From Arcticibacter svalbardensis MN12-7 (lineage in GTDB: Bacteria; Bacteroidota; Bacteroidia; Sphingobacteriales; Sphingobacteriaceae): a DNA stretch of 64,000 nt. How positions within the stretch are numbered: position 1 is the first letter of the stretch; every line of letters begins with the position of its first letter. The notes under the pieces are model-generated. The model saw only the letters and a list, made by a program, of their open reading frames with translations. It did not search any database and was not told the origin of the DNA. Of the stretch, positions 19,101 to 27,987 are shown one piece after another. The stretch covers positions 20,419-84,418 of the forward strand of contig NZ_AQPN01000049.1 of the NCBI RefSeq assembly GCF_000403135.1, read 5' to 3'. A program made the translations under genes and the position numbers.

Positions 19101-19533
19101 CCTGTAAATCGGTAACAGTTCCCGTAACGGTAGTCTGTTCCATTTCCGTTGCTGAAATTTCAGCAACCTTTTTCTTTATAACAACCGTCTTGTTCTTATC
19201 ATTTATAATATAGGTTAGTTTCTTATGATCAAGAAGTTTCTCCAGCACATCCTTCAATGGCATCTTTTTGACGTTTATAGATACAGGTGTAATGCTTTTT
19301 AGTACCTCAGCATTACACAAAAAGTCATAATCAGTCTGTGCTCTCAGTTGACTGAAAATGTACTCTGCTGTTTGATTTTCTGCGCGTAAAGTAACCACCT
19401 GTGCATAAGAACTTGCTTTGGCCTGAAATAATGCAAAAATGAATAGAAGAATGGTTAGTTTCATTTTGAGCCAACGATCAGAATTAGCACAGAATTTAGG
19501 TATGCATAACAATGCGACAATAATTTTATACAT
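16153..19533 (-). CDS. SusC/RagA TonB-dependent transporter with N-terminal STN signalling domain (PUL 1)
   Basis: A 1126-residue outer-membrane protein. In order: signal peptide (LTILLFIFALFQAKA), STN domain near 50-115 (AEYIFSQLRAQTDYDFLC, PLKDVLEKLLD), carboxypeptidase-like domain (TVTGTVTDLQGDPLPGASI), TonB box region EVVVVGYGT, plug domain with DGLPDVDINRLNMNDVES and YGSRAANGVILITTK, then a long beta-barrel to about 1126 ending in an aromatic residue. SusC proteins import oligosaccharides using TonB energy. The STN domain contacts FecR-type anti-sigma factors, matching the sigma/FecR pair directly upstream. Substrate sensing by this transporter therefore probably switches on the operon. 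Confidence 0.95.
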   Translation of the reverse strand: MYKIIVALLCIPKFCANSDRWLKMKLTILLFIFALFQAKASSYAQVVTLRAENQTAEYIFSQLRAQTDYDFLCNAEVLKSITPVSINVKKMPLKDVLEKLLDHKKLTYIINDKNKTVVIKKKVAEISATEMEQTTVTGTVTDLQGDPLPGASIKLKIGALSVSTNTAGRFTILVSNPNESLVVSYIGFVTQEIPVNGRSSINVKMVENQTGLNEVVVVGYGTVKKVDLTGSVAAVKFDEKITNRALSNVSSALSGLLPGLAVSQNSGMAGNNSASLIIRGLGTVNNASPLVVVDGLPDVDINRLNMNDVESISVLKDAAAAAVYGSRAANGVILITTKTGKGQTAPSIVLSSSFSVEQPTKGIDFMADYPRALTVHQRAAAYNTLPSQQQFKNGTIDQWMALGMIDPFHYPNTDWFDVIVRDGTIQNHNLSASGGSDKSNYFISAGIMDQKGLQINNDYTRYNFRANYDAKLRHNINIGTKFSGNWSKFTYAMEEGFTNSGNKDMQYAVAGILPFDPVTGYYGGVMAYGEDPNAFNPYTNFVNQLTHRNRQEANGNVYVDWSPIKGLKARIDYALNYNNQFQYAAATPNQAYNFQTGAFTDRAYVKANEGISNISESGYKTQLSGSLNYQRTLGKNHTINALALYSEEYWYNRNLNASRLDRLYPTLHEIDGALMDTQTTGGSSYEEGLRSYVGRFDYSAYGKYLLGVSFRYDGSSKFLPGSQFSFFPSAAFKWRFSEENFVKELTHNVLSQGGLRISYGALGNNSGVGRYEQKETLGTSNYLISDIIAKGFIYQKMVNQDLTWETTTVLNLGLDLGFLKNRLTTEIDYYDRLTTDMLRPSDLSSLLTGAYTAPRKNIGNLRNRGIEGNFTWKDRKGSFDYSVNLNVSYNSTSLEEWNEYLGRGSTFLNMPYHFLYAYEDTGIAQTWQEVYDTTPQGGAPGDILRKDLNGDGRIDGNDLKAYPKYQTDRPTTNFGFNGYMAWKGFDFSMLLQGSAGRKDFWLNNYNLTSSLQVSRYASTYGHFTNPWAIDNRDGTWPQLGASGNQENSSFWVDDMSFLRVKNLQFGYKIPQRWIKRVGFDNLRLFVNAENIATFTSYRGLDPEKSSSDRDIYPLNKSLSFGLNVGF

Positions 19534-19664
19534 TTGAATGTTAGTTTTTATAATATGTTGTTCGTAGCAATTATTTGTAACTAATTAACATCTAGTAATT
19601 TATCAGGGGCGCTCTAACGCTCCTGGTATTTCTATAATACTATTATCAATTAGTTATGTAATCT

Positions 19665-20813
19665 TTAATTCATAACAATAATCCTCCTTCCTGTAACCTT
19701 AAAATGAACATCGCCTGTCTGTTCCAGATCTTTTAACAGGTCAACTAATTTCTTTGATCTTGAATAAGTACCCCAATAGTAAGTTTCTTCCAGATTATCT
19801 TTAAACTCTACATCCACGTCATACCACCTGGAAACTTTATTAAGCATACTTTGCAGATTTTCATTATTGAACTTGAAATAACCTTGTTTCCAGGATATTG
19901 CATCGTCAAGATTTACTTCCGCAAGAGTAAATGCACCAGAGTTCACACTTGTTGTAGCCGCCTGTCCTGGTTTTAACATAACCATAACATTATTTTTAAT
20001 AATTTTTACTGAGCCTTCCAACAAAGTAGTCACCATTAACTTTTCATCCTGATAGGCCATCACATTAAAGTGGGTTCCTAATACCTCAATGACCTGATCT
20101 CCTGACTTTACCAGAAACATACTGTTCTTTTTCTTAACCACTTCAAAATAAGCCTCTCCGGTTACCGTAACAACTCTTTCACCTGCTGAAAAAGAAGCAG
20201 GATAAGAGATAGAAGAAGCTGAATTTAACCAAACACCAGAGCCATCCGATAATACAAGATGATAATAACCTCCCCTAGGGGTTGACATTTTATTTATGGC
20301 TACATGATCATCATGGAGAGAGGACAATTCATTATCCTTATATATAATAGTACCGTTCCTTAACTTGACAACCATTTTTCCAGCCTGATTGGAGATCGTT
20401 CCATTTGCAGCATCATCCAGCGTTATATTACGTCCATCAGCAAGAGTTAATGTAGCCCGTTGGAATGCAGGTTCGATTGTTTCATGTTTGCGCTCCACTA
20501 CCTTTACCTTTGCCTTTTCACCTTCTGCTTTATAAAACAAAAGGGAAACGCCTATAACTAAGGCAATCGAGGCAGCTGCTGCTATCAACCAACGAAAAGA
20601 ATGACCTTTCTCTCTAGCAGCATTATTAATATGTTGTTGTGTTAAATCCCATATTTCAGCTTTCTTGTCCTCCAGATTAAATTCATTATCAAGAAGCGTG
20701 CGTTTAGCGGATTCTTCGGAGTAAAACTTTTCTAGCAGGAGTTCCTCTTCAGGAGAGCAGGTGCCTTTGAGATATTTATTGATTAAAGCTCTTGGCTCTT
20801 TACTCCTGTTCAT
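19665..20813 (-). CDS. FecR-family anti-sigma factor (PUL 1)
   Basis: A 382-residue inner-membrane protein. The cytoplasmic N-terminal part (about 1-70) resembles the sigma-binding DUF4880 region (INKYLKGTCSPEEELLLEKF). One membrane segment follows near 75-93 (WLIAAAASIALVIGVSLLFY). The periplasmic FecR domain (STPRGGYYHLVLSDGSGVWL, GEAYFEV) is next, then a DUF4974-like C-terminal domain (SWKQGYFKFNNENLQSML). It lies between the sigma gene and the STN-bearing SusC, the standard order of a trans-envelope relay. It is expected to restrain the sigma factor until SusC reports substrate. Confidence 0.94.
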   Translation of the reverse strand: MNRSKEPRALINKYLKGTCSPEEELLLEKFYSEESAKRTLLDNEFNLEDKKAEIWDLTQQHINNAAREKGHSFRWLIAAAASIALVIGVSLLFYKAEGEKAKVKVVERKHETIEPAFQRATLTLADGRNITLDDAANGTISNQAGKMVVKLRNGTIIYKDNELSSLHDDHVAINKMSTPRGGYYHLVLSDGSGVWLNSASSISYPASFSAGERVVTVTGEAYFEVVKKKNSMFLVKSGDQVIEVLGTHFNVMAYQDEKLMVTTLLEGSVKIIKNNVMVMLKPGQAATTSVNSGAFTLAEVNLDDAISWKQGYFKFNNENLQSMLNKVSRWYDVDVEFKDNLEETYYWGTYSRSKKLVDLLKDLEQTGDVHFKVTGRRIIVMN

Positions 20814-20929
20814 AATTTGGTCTTCTATATTAAAGACACCTACCAGATGAACAGGTAGTATATAAATTATAATTATTTTTTATTTTGAATTAAAGGGCAA
20901 TGAAGAAATCATTTATTTTAAGAAATGTA

Positions 20930-21523
20930 TTATTTAAAAAGGTATCCAGTCAGAAAAATAATAGTGATAGTACCTTCCAACTTCATTTTAATTCGAAGTA
21001 TTTTTAAAGCATTGCCGATTTGCTTTTTAACTGTATGATCTGTTATATTCAATTGTAAACCAATCTCTTTATGAGAAAGATGAATATATCGGCTTAATTC
21101 AAACACCTTCCGCATTTTTTCCGGAAGATGTGTAATCTCCGATTCTAAAGCAGAGGCAAGTTCCTTTTCGCAAATTTTGTCTATAACTGAATACTGATTC
21201 TGATCTATATACAGAGCCAATGCATCTTCAAAGCCTGCACGGGTTTTCTTTTGCCTTATATAATTAAGAACCTTATTTCTAGTTGCCACATACAGGTACC
21301 CAGCCAAATTTGTATGCAACTGAAGTTCATTACATTTTGTCCACAAGGAAGCGAAAATATCCTGCACCAAATCTTTTGCTTCATCTTCATCCTCAAGCAT
21401 TCTTAATGCATGAATGTACATCTTATCCCAATACCGATTAAATACTTCAGTAAATGCTCGATTATCCCCCAACCTCAAAAGGTTTAAAAGATCGATTTCA
21501 TTTATTGTATTATATGAAGACAT
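20930..21523 (-). CDS. ECF RNA polymerase sigma factor (PUL 1)
   Basis: 197 residues from the ATG at 21523 (MSSYNTINEIDL); the open frame also offers a TTG six codons earlier. Region 2 is recognisable (YWDKMYIHALRMLEDEDEA, then DLVQDIFASLW) and region 4 carries LSRYIHLSHKEIGLQLNIT with HTVKKQIGNALKIL. The protein belongs to the Bacteroidetes sigma-70 group partnered with FecR. The C-terminus is unusually hydrophobic (ITIIFLTGYLF). It heads PUL 1 with a 116-base gap to fecR, and probably directs transcription of the SusCD operon when released. Confidence 0.94.
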   Translation of the reverse strand: MSSYNTINEIDLLNLLRLGDNRAFTEVFNRYWDKMYIHALRMLEDEDEAKDLVQDIFASLWTKCNELQLHTNLAGYLYVATRNKVLNYIRQKKTRAGFEDALALYIDQNQYSVIDKICEKELASALESEITHLPEKMRKVFELSRYIHLSHKEIGLQLNITDHTVKKQIGNALKILRIKMKLEGTITIIFLTGYLFK

Positions 21524-21668
21524 AAATTTTTGAGAATGCAATTTTGGTTCGCTTACATAAAATTATGAATTATAATATTAGGAAAAGAATTTATTACTAT
21601 CAGTGTTTCAATATTTTAAGCAATTGAACTTGGCATTTAAAAGGATATTTTCGACTTACGTTTATTCT

Positions 21669-22385
21669 TTATGGATTTGTGGACCACATCGCAGCATCTT
21701 TAATAAAGACCCGCCTGTTCAATTTCAATTGTGCAACAATCAATTCTGCAAGATCTTCAGGATGCATGACCCGCTCTTCATTGTTATTAATCAGATTGGC
21801 ACTTTTAGCCAAATCAGTCACTACAGTACTTGGAGTTAATGCTGTAACCCTGATATTATGTTTACGCACTTCCTGCATGAGGGAATCTGTTAAACCCATT
21901 ACGGCAAACTTCGAAGCACTATACGCACTTGTAGTTGCCGCCCCTCTTAAACCGGCAGTAGAAGAAATATTGATAATATCACCTGTTTGTCTTTCAATCA
22001 TCTGCGGAAGTACAGCCCTGGTTACATAATACACGCCAAATAAATTAACCTTGATTTGATTTTCCCATTCAGCAGGCTCCAGTTCGAGAAACTTACCAAA
22101 TGTTGCTGTGCCTGCATTGTTCACCAGGATATCGATATTGCCTAATTCCTGTTGGATACTATCCACTGCTGCATTTACTGATTCGATGTCACTTACATCC
22201 GCAATAGCCATAGCAGCATTGACACCCAAAGCCTTAACTTCTTTAGATAAGTTCTGAAGGTCATTTTCGGTACGGGCTACCAGACCTACATGAACACCTT
22301 CTTTAGCTAGTGCCAACACAATCGCACGGCCAATACCTTTTCCTGCTCCTGTTACTAAAGCAATTTTTCCTTTTAATGATTCCAT
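21669..22385 (-). CDS. SDR-family oxidoreductase, 3-ketoacyl-ACP reductase-like
   Basis: 238 residues from the ATG at 22385 ([15 protein letters not shown]). The open frame continues upstream, but only this start fits the family length. It has the Rossmann nucleotide motif TGAGKGIG, the NNAG motif, catalytic Ser in NISSTAG and YSASK with the Tyr and Lys. Classical SDRs of this FabG-like type reduce keto or acyl substrates with NAD(P)H. It follows the GlcG-like gene by 34 bases on the same strand and may form a two-gene operon. Whether it serves fatty acid synthesis or another reduction cannot be told. Confidence 0.92.
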   Translation of the reverse strand: MESLKGKIALVTGAGKGIGRAIVLALAKEGVHVGLVARTENDLQNLSKEVKALGVNAAMAIADVSDIESVNAAVDSIQQELGNIDILVNNAGTATFGKFLELEPAEWENQIKVNLFGVYYVTRAVLPQMIERQTGDIINISSTAGLRGAATTSAYSASKFAVMGLTDSLMQEVRKHNIRVTALTPSTVVTDLAKSANLINNNEERVMHPEDLAELIVAQLKLNRRVFIKDAAMWSTNP

Positions 22386-22419
22386 ATGTGTGCCTAATTT
22401 ACAAGATTTTTTAGCTTTT

Positions 22420-22815
22420 TTAAAATGCTGCCACGCCTGCTTCTGCAACGGCATGATCCTGTTCACCCGATCCTCCACTTACGCCAATTGCTCCAACAAC
22501 CTGTCCATCTTTTTTTAGTGGAATCCCTCCGGCAAATATCATGACCTTGCCATCATTAGAGGCGTGAATACCATAAAACTGCTGTCCGGGTTGCGAATTA
22601 TCTCCCAGGTCCTTTGTACTAATATCAAAGGCACGTGATGTAAAAGCTTTTTTAATGGAGATATCAATACTGCCTAACCAGGCACCGTCCATTCGCACAT
22701 GTGCGATCAGATTTCCACCTGCATCTGCTACTGCAATGTTCATAGGCTGTCCAATTTCTTTTGCTTTTACTTCAGCTGCTTCGATTATTTTTTTTGCATC
22801 TTCTAATCTGATCAT
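22420..22815 (-). CDS. GlcG/HbpS-family haem-binding-like protein
   Basis: A 131-residue protein covering the whole GlcG/HbpS domain: [17 protein letters not shown] at the N-terminus, [22 protein letters not shown] in pieces, and the C-terminal [20 protein letters not shown] and [10 protein letters not shown]. Members bind haem, cobalamin or related cofactors, or have unknown roles. There is no signal peptide, so it is cytoplasmic. It is immediately upstream of the SDR gene, so the two may act on the same compound. The family is secure and the function open. Confidence 0.9.
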   Translation of the reverse strand: MIRLEDAKKIIEAAEVKAKEIGQPMNIAVADAGGNLIAHVRMDGAWLGSIDISIKKAFTSRAFDISTKDLGDNSQPGQQFYGIHASNDGKVMIFAGGIPLKKDGQVVGAIGVSGGSGEQDHAVAEAGVAAF

Positions 22816-23040
22816 CTTGATTTACTTTTGGCTTGATTATATAATTGTTACTTTTGTTTTTATAAAAGGCTGGCCATTCACCTGAAAGCTACCTTTTTAT
22901 GTATAAGCAAAATTTAATTTAAAAGTTTTAGCGCTTATTTCTTATTCGAAAAACCAGCGGTATCTTATAATCTAAGCCGTCTTTAAACCAATAACTCCCT
23001 TTGGAGCTCAAGCCTGATAGTATTGTAATGATCCAGCTCA

Positions 23041-25203
23041 ATGAAAAATTTAACTAAGAACTTCATCCTCTTCCTATGTTTCACAGCTGTTACTTTTAAT
23101 AGCAATGCCGGCCCATTTATTACACGCTTAAAACCTGACTCTAATGACCTCTCCGTTATAAAAGAAAGGCTTTATGACAGGTATTTAAATAAACCCAACC
23201 TGAACAAGGAGCCTGTAGCCGCTCTCTTAAAGTCAATACAGAAGAATGGAAGCTGGTCAGTATATAATTATGACGAACACCCTAAACTTGGATTGAAGGC
23301 TATTGGCCATCTTCAAAAATTAGTCAGCATGTGTATTGCTTACCGTTCGAAAAACAGTGCCTTATTTGACAACAGCAACCTGAAGGACAACATCCATACC
23401 GCATTAAATTTCTGGTATGATAAGGATCCTGAAACTGATCACCACTGGTTTAATGAAATTGGTGTCCCCAGAGAATTGACCAAGATCTTAATCCTGATGG
23501 AAAATGAACTATCCCCTGCAGAATTAAAAAAAGGCATTCGAATTCTAAAAAAAGCCAATATTAAGGGCGTGCTTCAATATGGTAAAACAAAGGCAACAGG
23601 TCAGAATATGATCTGGATCGCAAGGATCCAAATGGAAGCCGGATGTTTGGAACAATCCCAGGAATACGTTAACTTCTCGGTTAAGGCAGTGGAAGAGGAA
23701 ATTGTAGTGACTACGAAAGAGGGTATCCAGGTAGACTGGAGTTTTCATCAACATGGCCCTCAGTTATATTCGGGAGGTTATGGATTAAGCTTCACTGTTG
23801 ATTGTGCAGAATTTGCTGCTTTAGTGAATAACACCACATATGAATTGGGTCATGAACAAATTGATATCTTATCACATCATATACTAGATGGTCAGCAATG
23901 GATGACCAGAGGAAGTTTTCTGGATTACGGAACAATGGGACGCGAAATTGCTCGCATGGATAAAGATGCTATTCCTATTGCTCTTGCCTGCGAGGATATG
24001 GCTTCTCTCAATACCAGCAGAAGACAGGAATTTATTGATTTTAGCACTAGAATACAGGGCTTGCAGTCCATCAGTACAGGACCATCAGGCAACCGTCATT
24101 TCTGGCGATCTGACTTCATGGTACACCAAAGACCCCTATATTATACTTCTGTAAAAATGGCCTCTAACCGGGTTAATGGTACAGAGTCAGGCAACGGAGA
24201 AGCCAACTTTAATTATCACCTTCCTGATGGCTGTACATACCTCATAAAAACAGGAAAAGAGTACCGCAACATTTTCCCTTTATGGGATTGGCAAAAAATT
24301 CCAGGAGTGACTGCTCGCCTATCCAGGCAACCCTTGCCCATTCTAAACTTCGGCAAACAATCAGCAGGAAAAACAAGCTTTGTAGGCGGAGTTTCAGATG
24401 GAAAATACGGTATGTCCGCCTTCAATTTCGACAAAGATTCCGTAAAAGCTAAAAAGGCTTGGTTCTATTTCGACAATGAATATGTGTGTTTAGGCACTGG
24501 GATCAGCTCAAACGTAAATGAAAATGTTATCACAACTGTGAACCAATGTTTCAGCAAAGGGCAGACAATGGTATCAGACAAACAACTAGAAGGTAATACA
24601 TTTGCCTTCAAAGGCAAGGGCTGGGTATACCAGGATGGAACTGCCTATCTATTCCCTAATTATACTGACGCTCAAATAAGCGTTGAACAACGTTCTGCCG
24701 ATTGGAAGGGAATCAACACCTTCCTCGATAAGAATAGAACAGAAAATGGAAAGGTATTTACTTTGTGGATAAATCATGGTTTAAAACCAACTAATCAGTC
24801 TTATAGTTACATCGTGATTCCAGATATAGCTCTAAATAAAATTCTTATAGAAATAGCGAAAAAGAACATTTCCATTCTTTCCAATAACACAAAGATCCAA
24901 GCCGTAAGGAACCATACCTTGAACTTAACTCAAATTGCTTTTTATGAAGAAGGAAGTATTAATCTGGATGATAAAACTGTAGTTGAGGTCGATCAGCCCT
25001 GCCTGCTCATGATTCGTCAGACACAACTAGCTACCAGCATTACCCTGAGTAATCCCGAAAACAAACCATTAGCTGTTAAAGTGAAGCTGACAAGGAAGGA
25101 GGGTACAAGTCAAAAAAAGACAGCCAAGGATGTTCAGGTGCTATTTGAATTGCCGGATGGTGCTTATGCCGGACAAAGCATTACAAAGTATTTACACCCC
25201 TGA
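23041..25203 (+). CDS. Polysaccharide lyase family 8 (chondroitin AC / hyaluronate lyase type)
   Basis: A 720-residue exported protein (signal peptide about 1-23, ending SNAGP). Against the family's Pedobacter chondroitin AC lyase, the active-site residues line up: N138 in HHWFNEIGVP, H238 and Y247 in HQHGPQLYSGGYG, R301 and R305 in GREIAR, and the downstream TESGNGEANF segment. The N-terminal half is the alpha toroid and the C-terminal half the beta-sandwich domains. PL8 lyases cleave acidic polysaccharides by beta-elimination; chondroitin, hyaluronan and xanthan are all possible. No SusCD pair or unsaturated glucuronyl hydrolase is adjacent, so it is a solitary enzyme whose products must be taken up elsewhere. 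Confidence 0.9.
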   Translation: MKNLTKNFILFLCFTAVTFNSNAGPFITRLKPDSNDLSVIKERLYDRYLNKPNLNKEPVAALLKSIQKNGSWSVYNYDEHPKLGLKAIGHLQKLVSMCIAYRSKNSALFDNSNLKDNIHTALNFWYDKDPETDHHWFNEIGVPRELTKILILMENELSPAELKKGIRILKKANIKGVLQYGKTKATGQNMIWIARIQMEAGCLEQSQEYVNFSVKAVEEEIVVTTKEGIQVDWSFHQHGPQLYSGGYGLSFTVDCAEFAALVNNTTYELGHEQIDILSHHILDGQQWMTRGSFLDYGTMGREIARMDKDAIPIALACEDMASLNTSRRQEFIDFSTRIQGLQSISTGPSGNRHFWRSDFMVHQRPLYYTSVKMASNRVNGTESGNGEANFNYHLPDGCTYLIKTGKEYRNIFPLWDWQKIPGVTARLSRQPLPILNFGKQSAGKTSFVGGVSDGKYGMSAFNFDKDSVKAKKAWFYFDNEYVCLGTGISSNVNENVITTVNQCFSKGQTMVSDKQLEGNTFAFKGKGWVYQDGTAYLFPNYTDAQISVEQRSADWKGINTFLDKNRTENGKVFTLWINHGLKPTNQSYSYIVIPDIALNKILIEIAKKNISILSNNTKIQAVRNHTLNLTQIAFYEEGSINLDDKTVVEVDQPCLLMIRQTQLATSITLSNPENKPLAVKVKLTRKEGTSQKKTAKDVQVLFELPDGAYAGQSITKYLHP

Positions 25204-25253
25204 AAATTACCTTTCTTAAATGGACTGATTCACCTTGTAATAGCAGAAGAAAT

Positions 25254-25296
25254 AAAGGGCTGTATCGATTAATTTCTACTATCGATACAGCCCTTT
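25254..25296. terminator. Bidirectional terminator between PL8 lyase and map
   Basis: A perfect 16-bp stem (AAAGGGCTGTATCGAT at 25254-25269 with its inverse at 25281-25296) and an 11-base loop. It lies between two convergent genes. Confidence 0.88.
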
Positions 25297-25331
25297 ACAA
25301 ATATTCTATATTTGAAGAAAATTTAATGCAT

Positions 25332-26177
25332 CTAAGCTTCTAATACCGGAGACTGAGCCACTGCCTTTTCAATAGTGTAGTAACTGCTGTTCAAATTAAT
25401 ATTACTTTTTTCAGCTTGTTCAATCAGACTAAAATCAGTAAGAATTTCAGGTTTACCCTTCTTCACACACACATTATGTTCAAAATGAACCGCTAATGAT
25501 CCATCATCAGTAACAATCGTCCAGCCATCTTCCAATGCATAAACTTCAGGACTTTTCATGGTAATCATAGGCTCTATAGCTAAAACCATATTCTCGATTA
25601 GCTTTTTACCATTTCCTCTTCTACCGTAATTAGGAACCTCAGGATCTTCATGCATCTGTCTTCCAACACCATGCCCTATCATTTCCTTCACCACACCATA
25701 TCCATGGTTACCATTGGTATATTTTTCAATAGCATAACCAATGTCACCATTACGATTTCCAACTATAGCTTGTTGAATCCCAACATAAAGCGACTCTTTA
25801 GTAATTCTAACCAGATCAAGGATTGCAGGAGTTGTCTCCCCTAAAATAAACGTATAAGCACTATCCCCATGAAATCCGTTTTTATAAAATACAGTATCAA
25901 TGGATACCAAATCACCTTCTTTTAACACATACTGACCAGGGAATCCATGAACCACCTGTTCATTAACGGAGATACAGAGTGAATAAGGATATCCATGATA
26001 TCCTTTACAGGAAGAAACGCCACCATTGTCTTTCATAAATATTTCAGCCATAACATCAAGCGATAAAGTCGTGATCCCAGGTTTCAATATTTTAGCAACT
26101 TCAGCAATCGTAGCATCAACCATCAAACAACTCTCCCGTTGTATTTCTACCTCTTCATTCGTTTTATAAAATTTCAT
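25332..26177 (-). CDS. map: Type I methionine aminopeptidase
   Basis: A 281-residue peptidase M24A. It shows the metal-ligand and catalytic motifs: H77 in SVNEQVVHGFPG, D94 in SIDTVFYKNG, D105 in FHGDSAYT, the His of GHGVGRQMHEDP, and the Glu residues in AIEPM and HFEHNV. It removes the initiator Met from nascent proteins in the cytoplasm. The C-terminal tail of about 20 residues after the last Glu is longer than usual. It stands alone rather than in a ribosomal operon, where Bacteroidota often carry a map copy, so this may be an additional copy. Confidence 0.94.
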   Translation of the reverse strand: MKFYKTNEEVEIQRESCLMVDATIAEVAKILKPGITTLSLDVMAEIFMKDNGGVSSCKGYHGYPYSLCISVNEQVVHGFPGQYVLKEGDLVSIDTVFYKNGFHGDSAYTFILGETTPAILDLVRITKESLYVGIQQAIVGNRNGDIGYAIEKYTNGNHGYGVVKEMIGHGVGRQMHEDPEVPNYGRRGNGKKLIENMVLAIEPMITMKSPEVYALEDGWTIVTDDGSLAVHFEHNVCVKKGKPEILTDFSLIEQAEKSNINLNSSYYTIEKAVAQSPVLEA

Positions 26178-26268
26178 TTCAAAAATTTTTAACAGTATTC
26201 TAAATGCAAATTTAACATTAAATGAAGGTTTAGCGAGCTTAAATATAAAATGACCTTAAATTTGAGGA

Positions 26269-26835
26269 CTAAACAGATGTTACTCCATTCAATTTGCGGA
26301 TCACTTTTGCGGGATTTCCAACCGCAAGCGAATCATCAGGAATATCTTTTACGACTACGGAACCTGCTCCTATCACACAACGGTCACCAATTGTTATCCC
26401 CGGACATATCGTAACACGCCCACCTATCCAGCAGCGCTCTCCAATAGTAACAGGCTTGCAATCTTCCCACACATCACGTTGGTCAGCATCCAGAGGATGT
26501 CCGGCCGTATAAATATGAACGCCTGGGGCAAGCATGGTATGCGCCCCGATCGTAACTTTCGCACCATCCAGAATAACAGCCCCAAAGTTGATGAACACTT
26601 TCTCTCCCGCATAAATATGGTCACCATAATCGCAATAGAAAGGTGGCTCCAAGTGGATGTTCTGAGCTGAATTAGGACAAAGTTCATTCATCACTTCTTG
26701 TGATTTATCCGTGTAATATTCAGTGACATTCAATTTATGCAGAATCCGCTTCACCTTAGTACGAATAGAAATCATTTCAGCACTATGCGCATCATAAGGC
26801 TCACCATCAAACATCTTTTCCTTCTCAGTTTTCAT
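26269..26835 (-). CDS. maa: Sugar O-acetyltransferase, maltose/galactoside acetyltransferase type
   Basis: A 188-residue left-handed beta-helix acetyltransferase. The N-terminal Mac domain is present (EKMFDGEPYDAHSAEM), followed by hexapeptide repeats (VTIGAHTMLAPGVHIYTAGH, IGDRCVIGAGSVV) and the C-terminal VGNPAKVIRKL. The catalytic His lies in YTAGHPLD. It transfers acetyl from acetyl-CoA to sugars such as maltose or glucose in the cytoplasm. It is monocistronic and 91 bases beyond the map start. Confidence 0.92.
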   Translation of the reverse strand: MKTEKEKMFDGEPYDAHSAEMISIRTKVKRILHKLNVTEYYTDKSQEVMNELCPNSAQNIHLEPPFYCDYGDHIYAGEKVFINFGAVILDGAKVTIGAHTMLAPGVHIYTAGHPLDADQRDVWEDCKPVTIGERCWIGGRVTICPGITIGDRCVIGAGSVVVKDIPDDSLAVGNPAKVIRKLNGVTSV

Positions 26836-27045
26836 TTATCTTTAATTTAAATCATCAGGAACAATCCCTTTTATGTTTGCATCCTGAACAGGTCTACAAA
26901 ACTAGAACGATTTTGGTTTTAACTGTTGCAATTTAACAATCCTTAATGAAGCATTTCTTATTTTTAGCACATCAGAATGGACATGAAATTCAAATTTTAT
27001 ACTAATTCTAAATTATAGGTAATTTAGCACCGTAAATAAACGCAC

Positions 27046-27987
27046 ATGTCAGTCCCCTCCAATCGCAGTATTGAAATAAAGAATCAGCTCCATCCTCGGA
27101 ATAAACATAAATATCGCTATGATTTCCCTGAACTGATTGCAGCCTGCCCTGACTTATCAAAATACGTTTCGCTAAATCCATACCAAGATCTCTCCATCGA
27201 CTTTAAAAACTCTGATGCTGTAAAAACACTTAATAAAGCATTACTTCAGTATTTTTATGGCATTTCATTATGGGATATCCCGGCAGGTTATTTATGTCCC
27301 CCTATTCCCGGAAGAGCAGATTATATTCACTACATAGCCGATTTACTGGCCACCACTCAGGAGGGAGTCATTCCCCGGGGAAACACAGTTAAGGTGTTGG
27401 ATATAGGCGTAGGAGCCAATTGTATCTATCCGCTGATTGGCAACCGCGAGTATGGATGGACCTTTGTAGGCTCAGAAATTGACCCTTTTGCCATCAGTTC
27501 AGCAAAAAACATCATTGACGCCAACTCTTTATCCTCCCATATCACCATCAGGAAGCAAAGTTCTACGGCTCAGTTTTTTACCGGAATAATTAAACAAGGC
27601 GAACACTTTACGGTCACCATATGTAACCCTCCCTTTCATGCATCCCTGAAGGAAGCTACTGCAGGATCTGAACGTAAATGGAAAAACCTCGGACAAAAAA
27701 GCAAAGCAGGAGGAACACTAAATTTTGGTGGCACAAACGCAGAACTCTGGTGTGAAGGAGGCGAAGAACGATTTGTCATCCAAATGATTAAGGAAAGTGC
27801 GGACTTTGCACAATCCTGTCAATGGTTTACCTCCCTGATCTCCAAAAAAGACACCTTACAAGGATGTTATCGCGCATTAGATCGAGTCAAAGCAAAAGAT
27901 GTCAAAGTCATTAACATGGCACAGGGACAAAAGATAAGCCGGATTTTAGCCTGGACGTTTACCGAACCAATTCCCACTAAACCATAA
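27046..27987 (+). CDS. rlmF: 23S rRNA (adenine(1618)-N6)-methyltransferase
   Basis: A 313-residue methyltransferase. The SAM-binding motif is VLDIGVGANCIYP (117-129), the catalytic NPPF motif is at 194-197 in TICNPPFHAS, and the N-terminus (LHPRNKHKYRYDFPEL) is characteristic of RlmF. It methylates A1618 of 23S rRNA at N6. The segment between NPPF and the C-terminus (KSKAGGTLNFGG, ELWCEGGEERFV) also matches the family. Its 3' end overlaps the convergent LLM oxidoreductase by 11 bases. Confidence 0.95.
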   Translation: MSVPSNRSIEIKNQLHPRNKHKYRYDFPELIAACPDLSKYVSLNPYQDLSIDFKNSDAVKTLNKALLQYFYGISLWDIPAGYLCPPIPGRADYIHYIADLLATTQEGVIPRGNTVKVLDIGVGANCIYPLIGNREYGWTFVGSEIDPFAISSAKNIIDANSLSSHITIRKQSSTAQFFTGIIKQGEHFTVTICNPPFHASLKEATAGSERKWKNLGQKSKAGGTLNFGGTNAELWCEGGEERFVIQMIKESADFAQSCQWFTSLISKKDTLQGCYRALDRVKAKDVKVINMAQGQKISRILAWTFTEPIPTKP

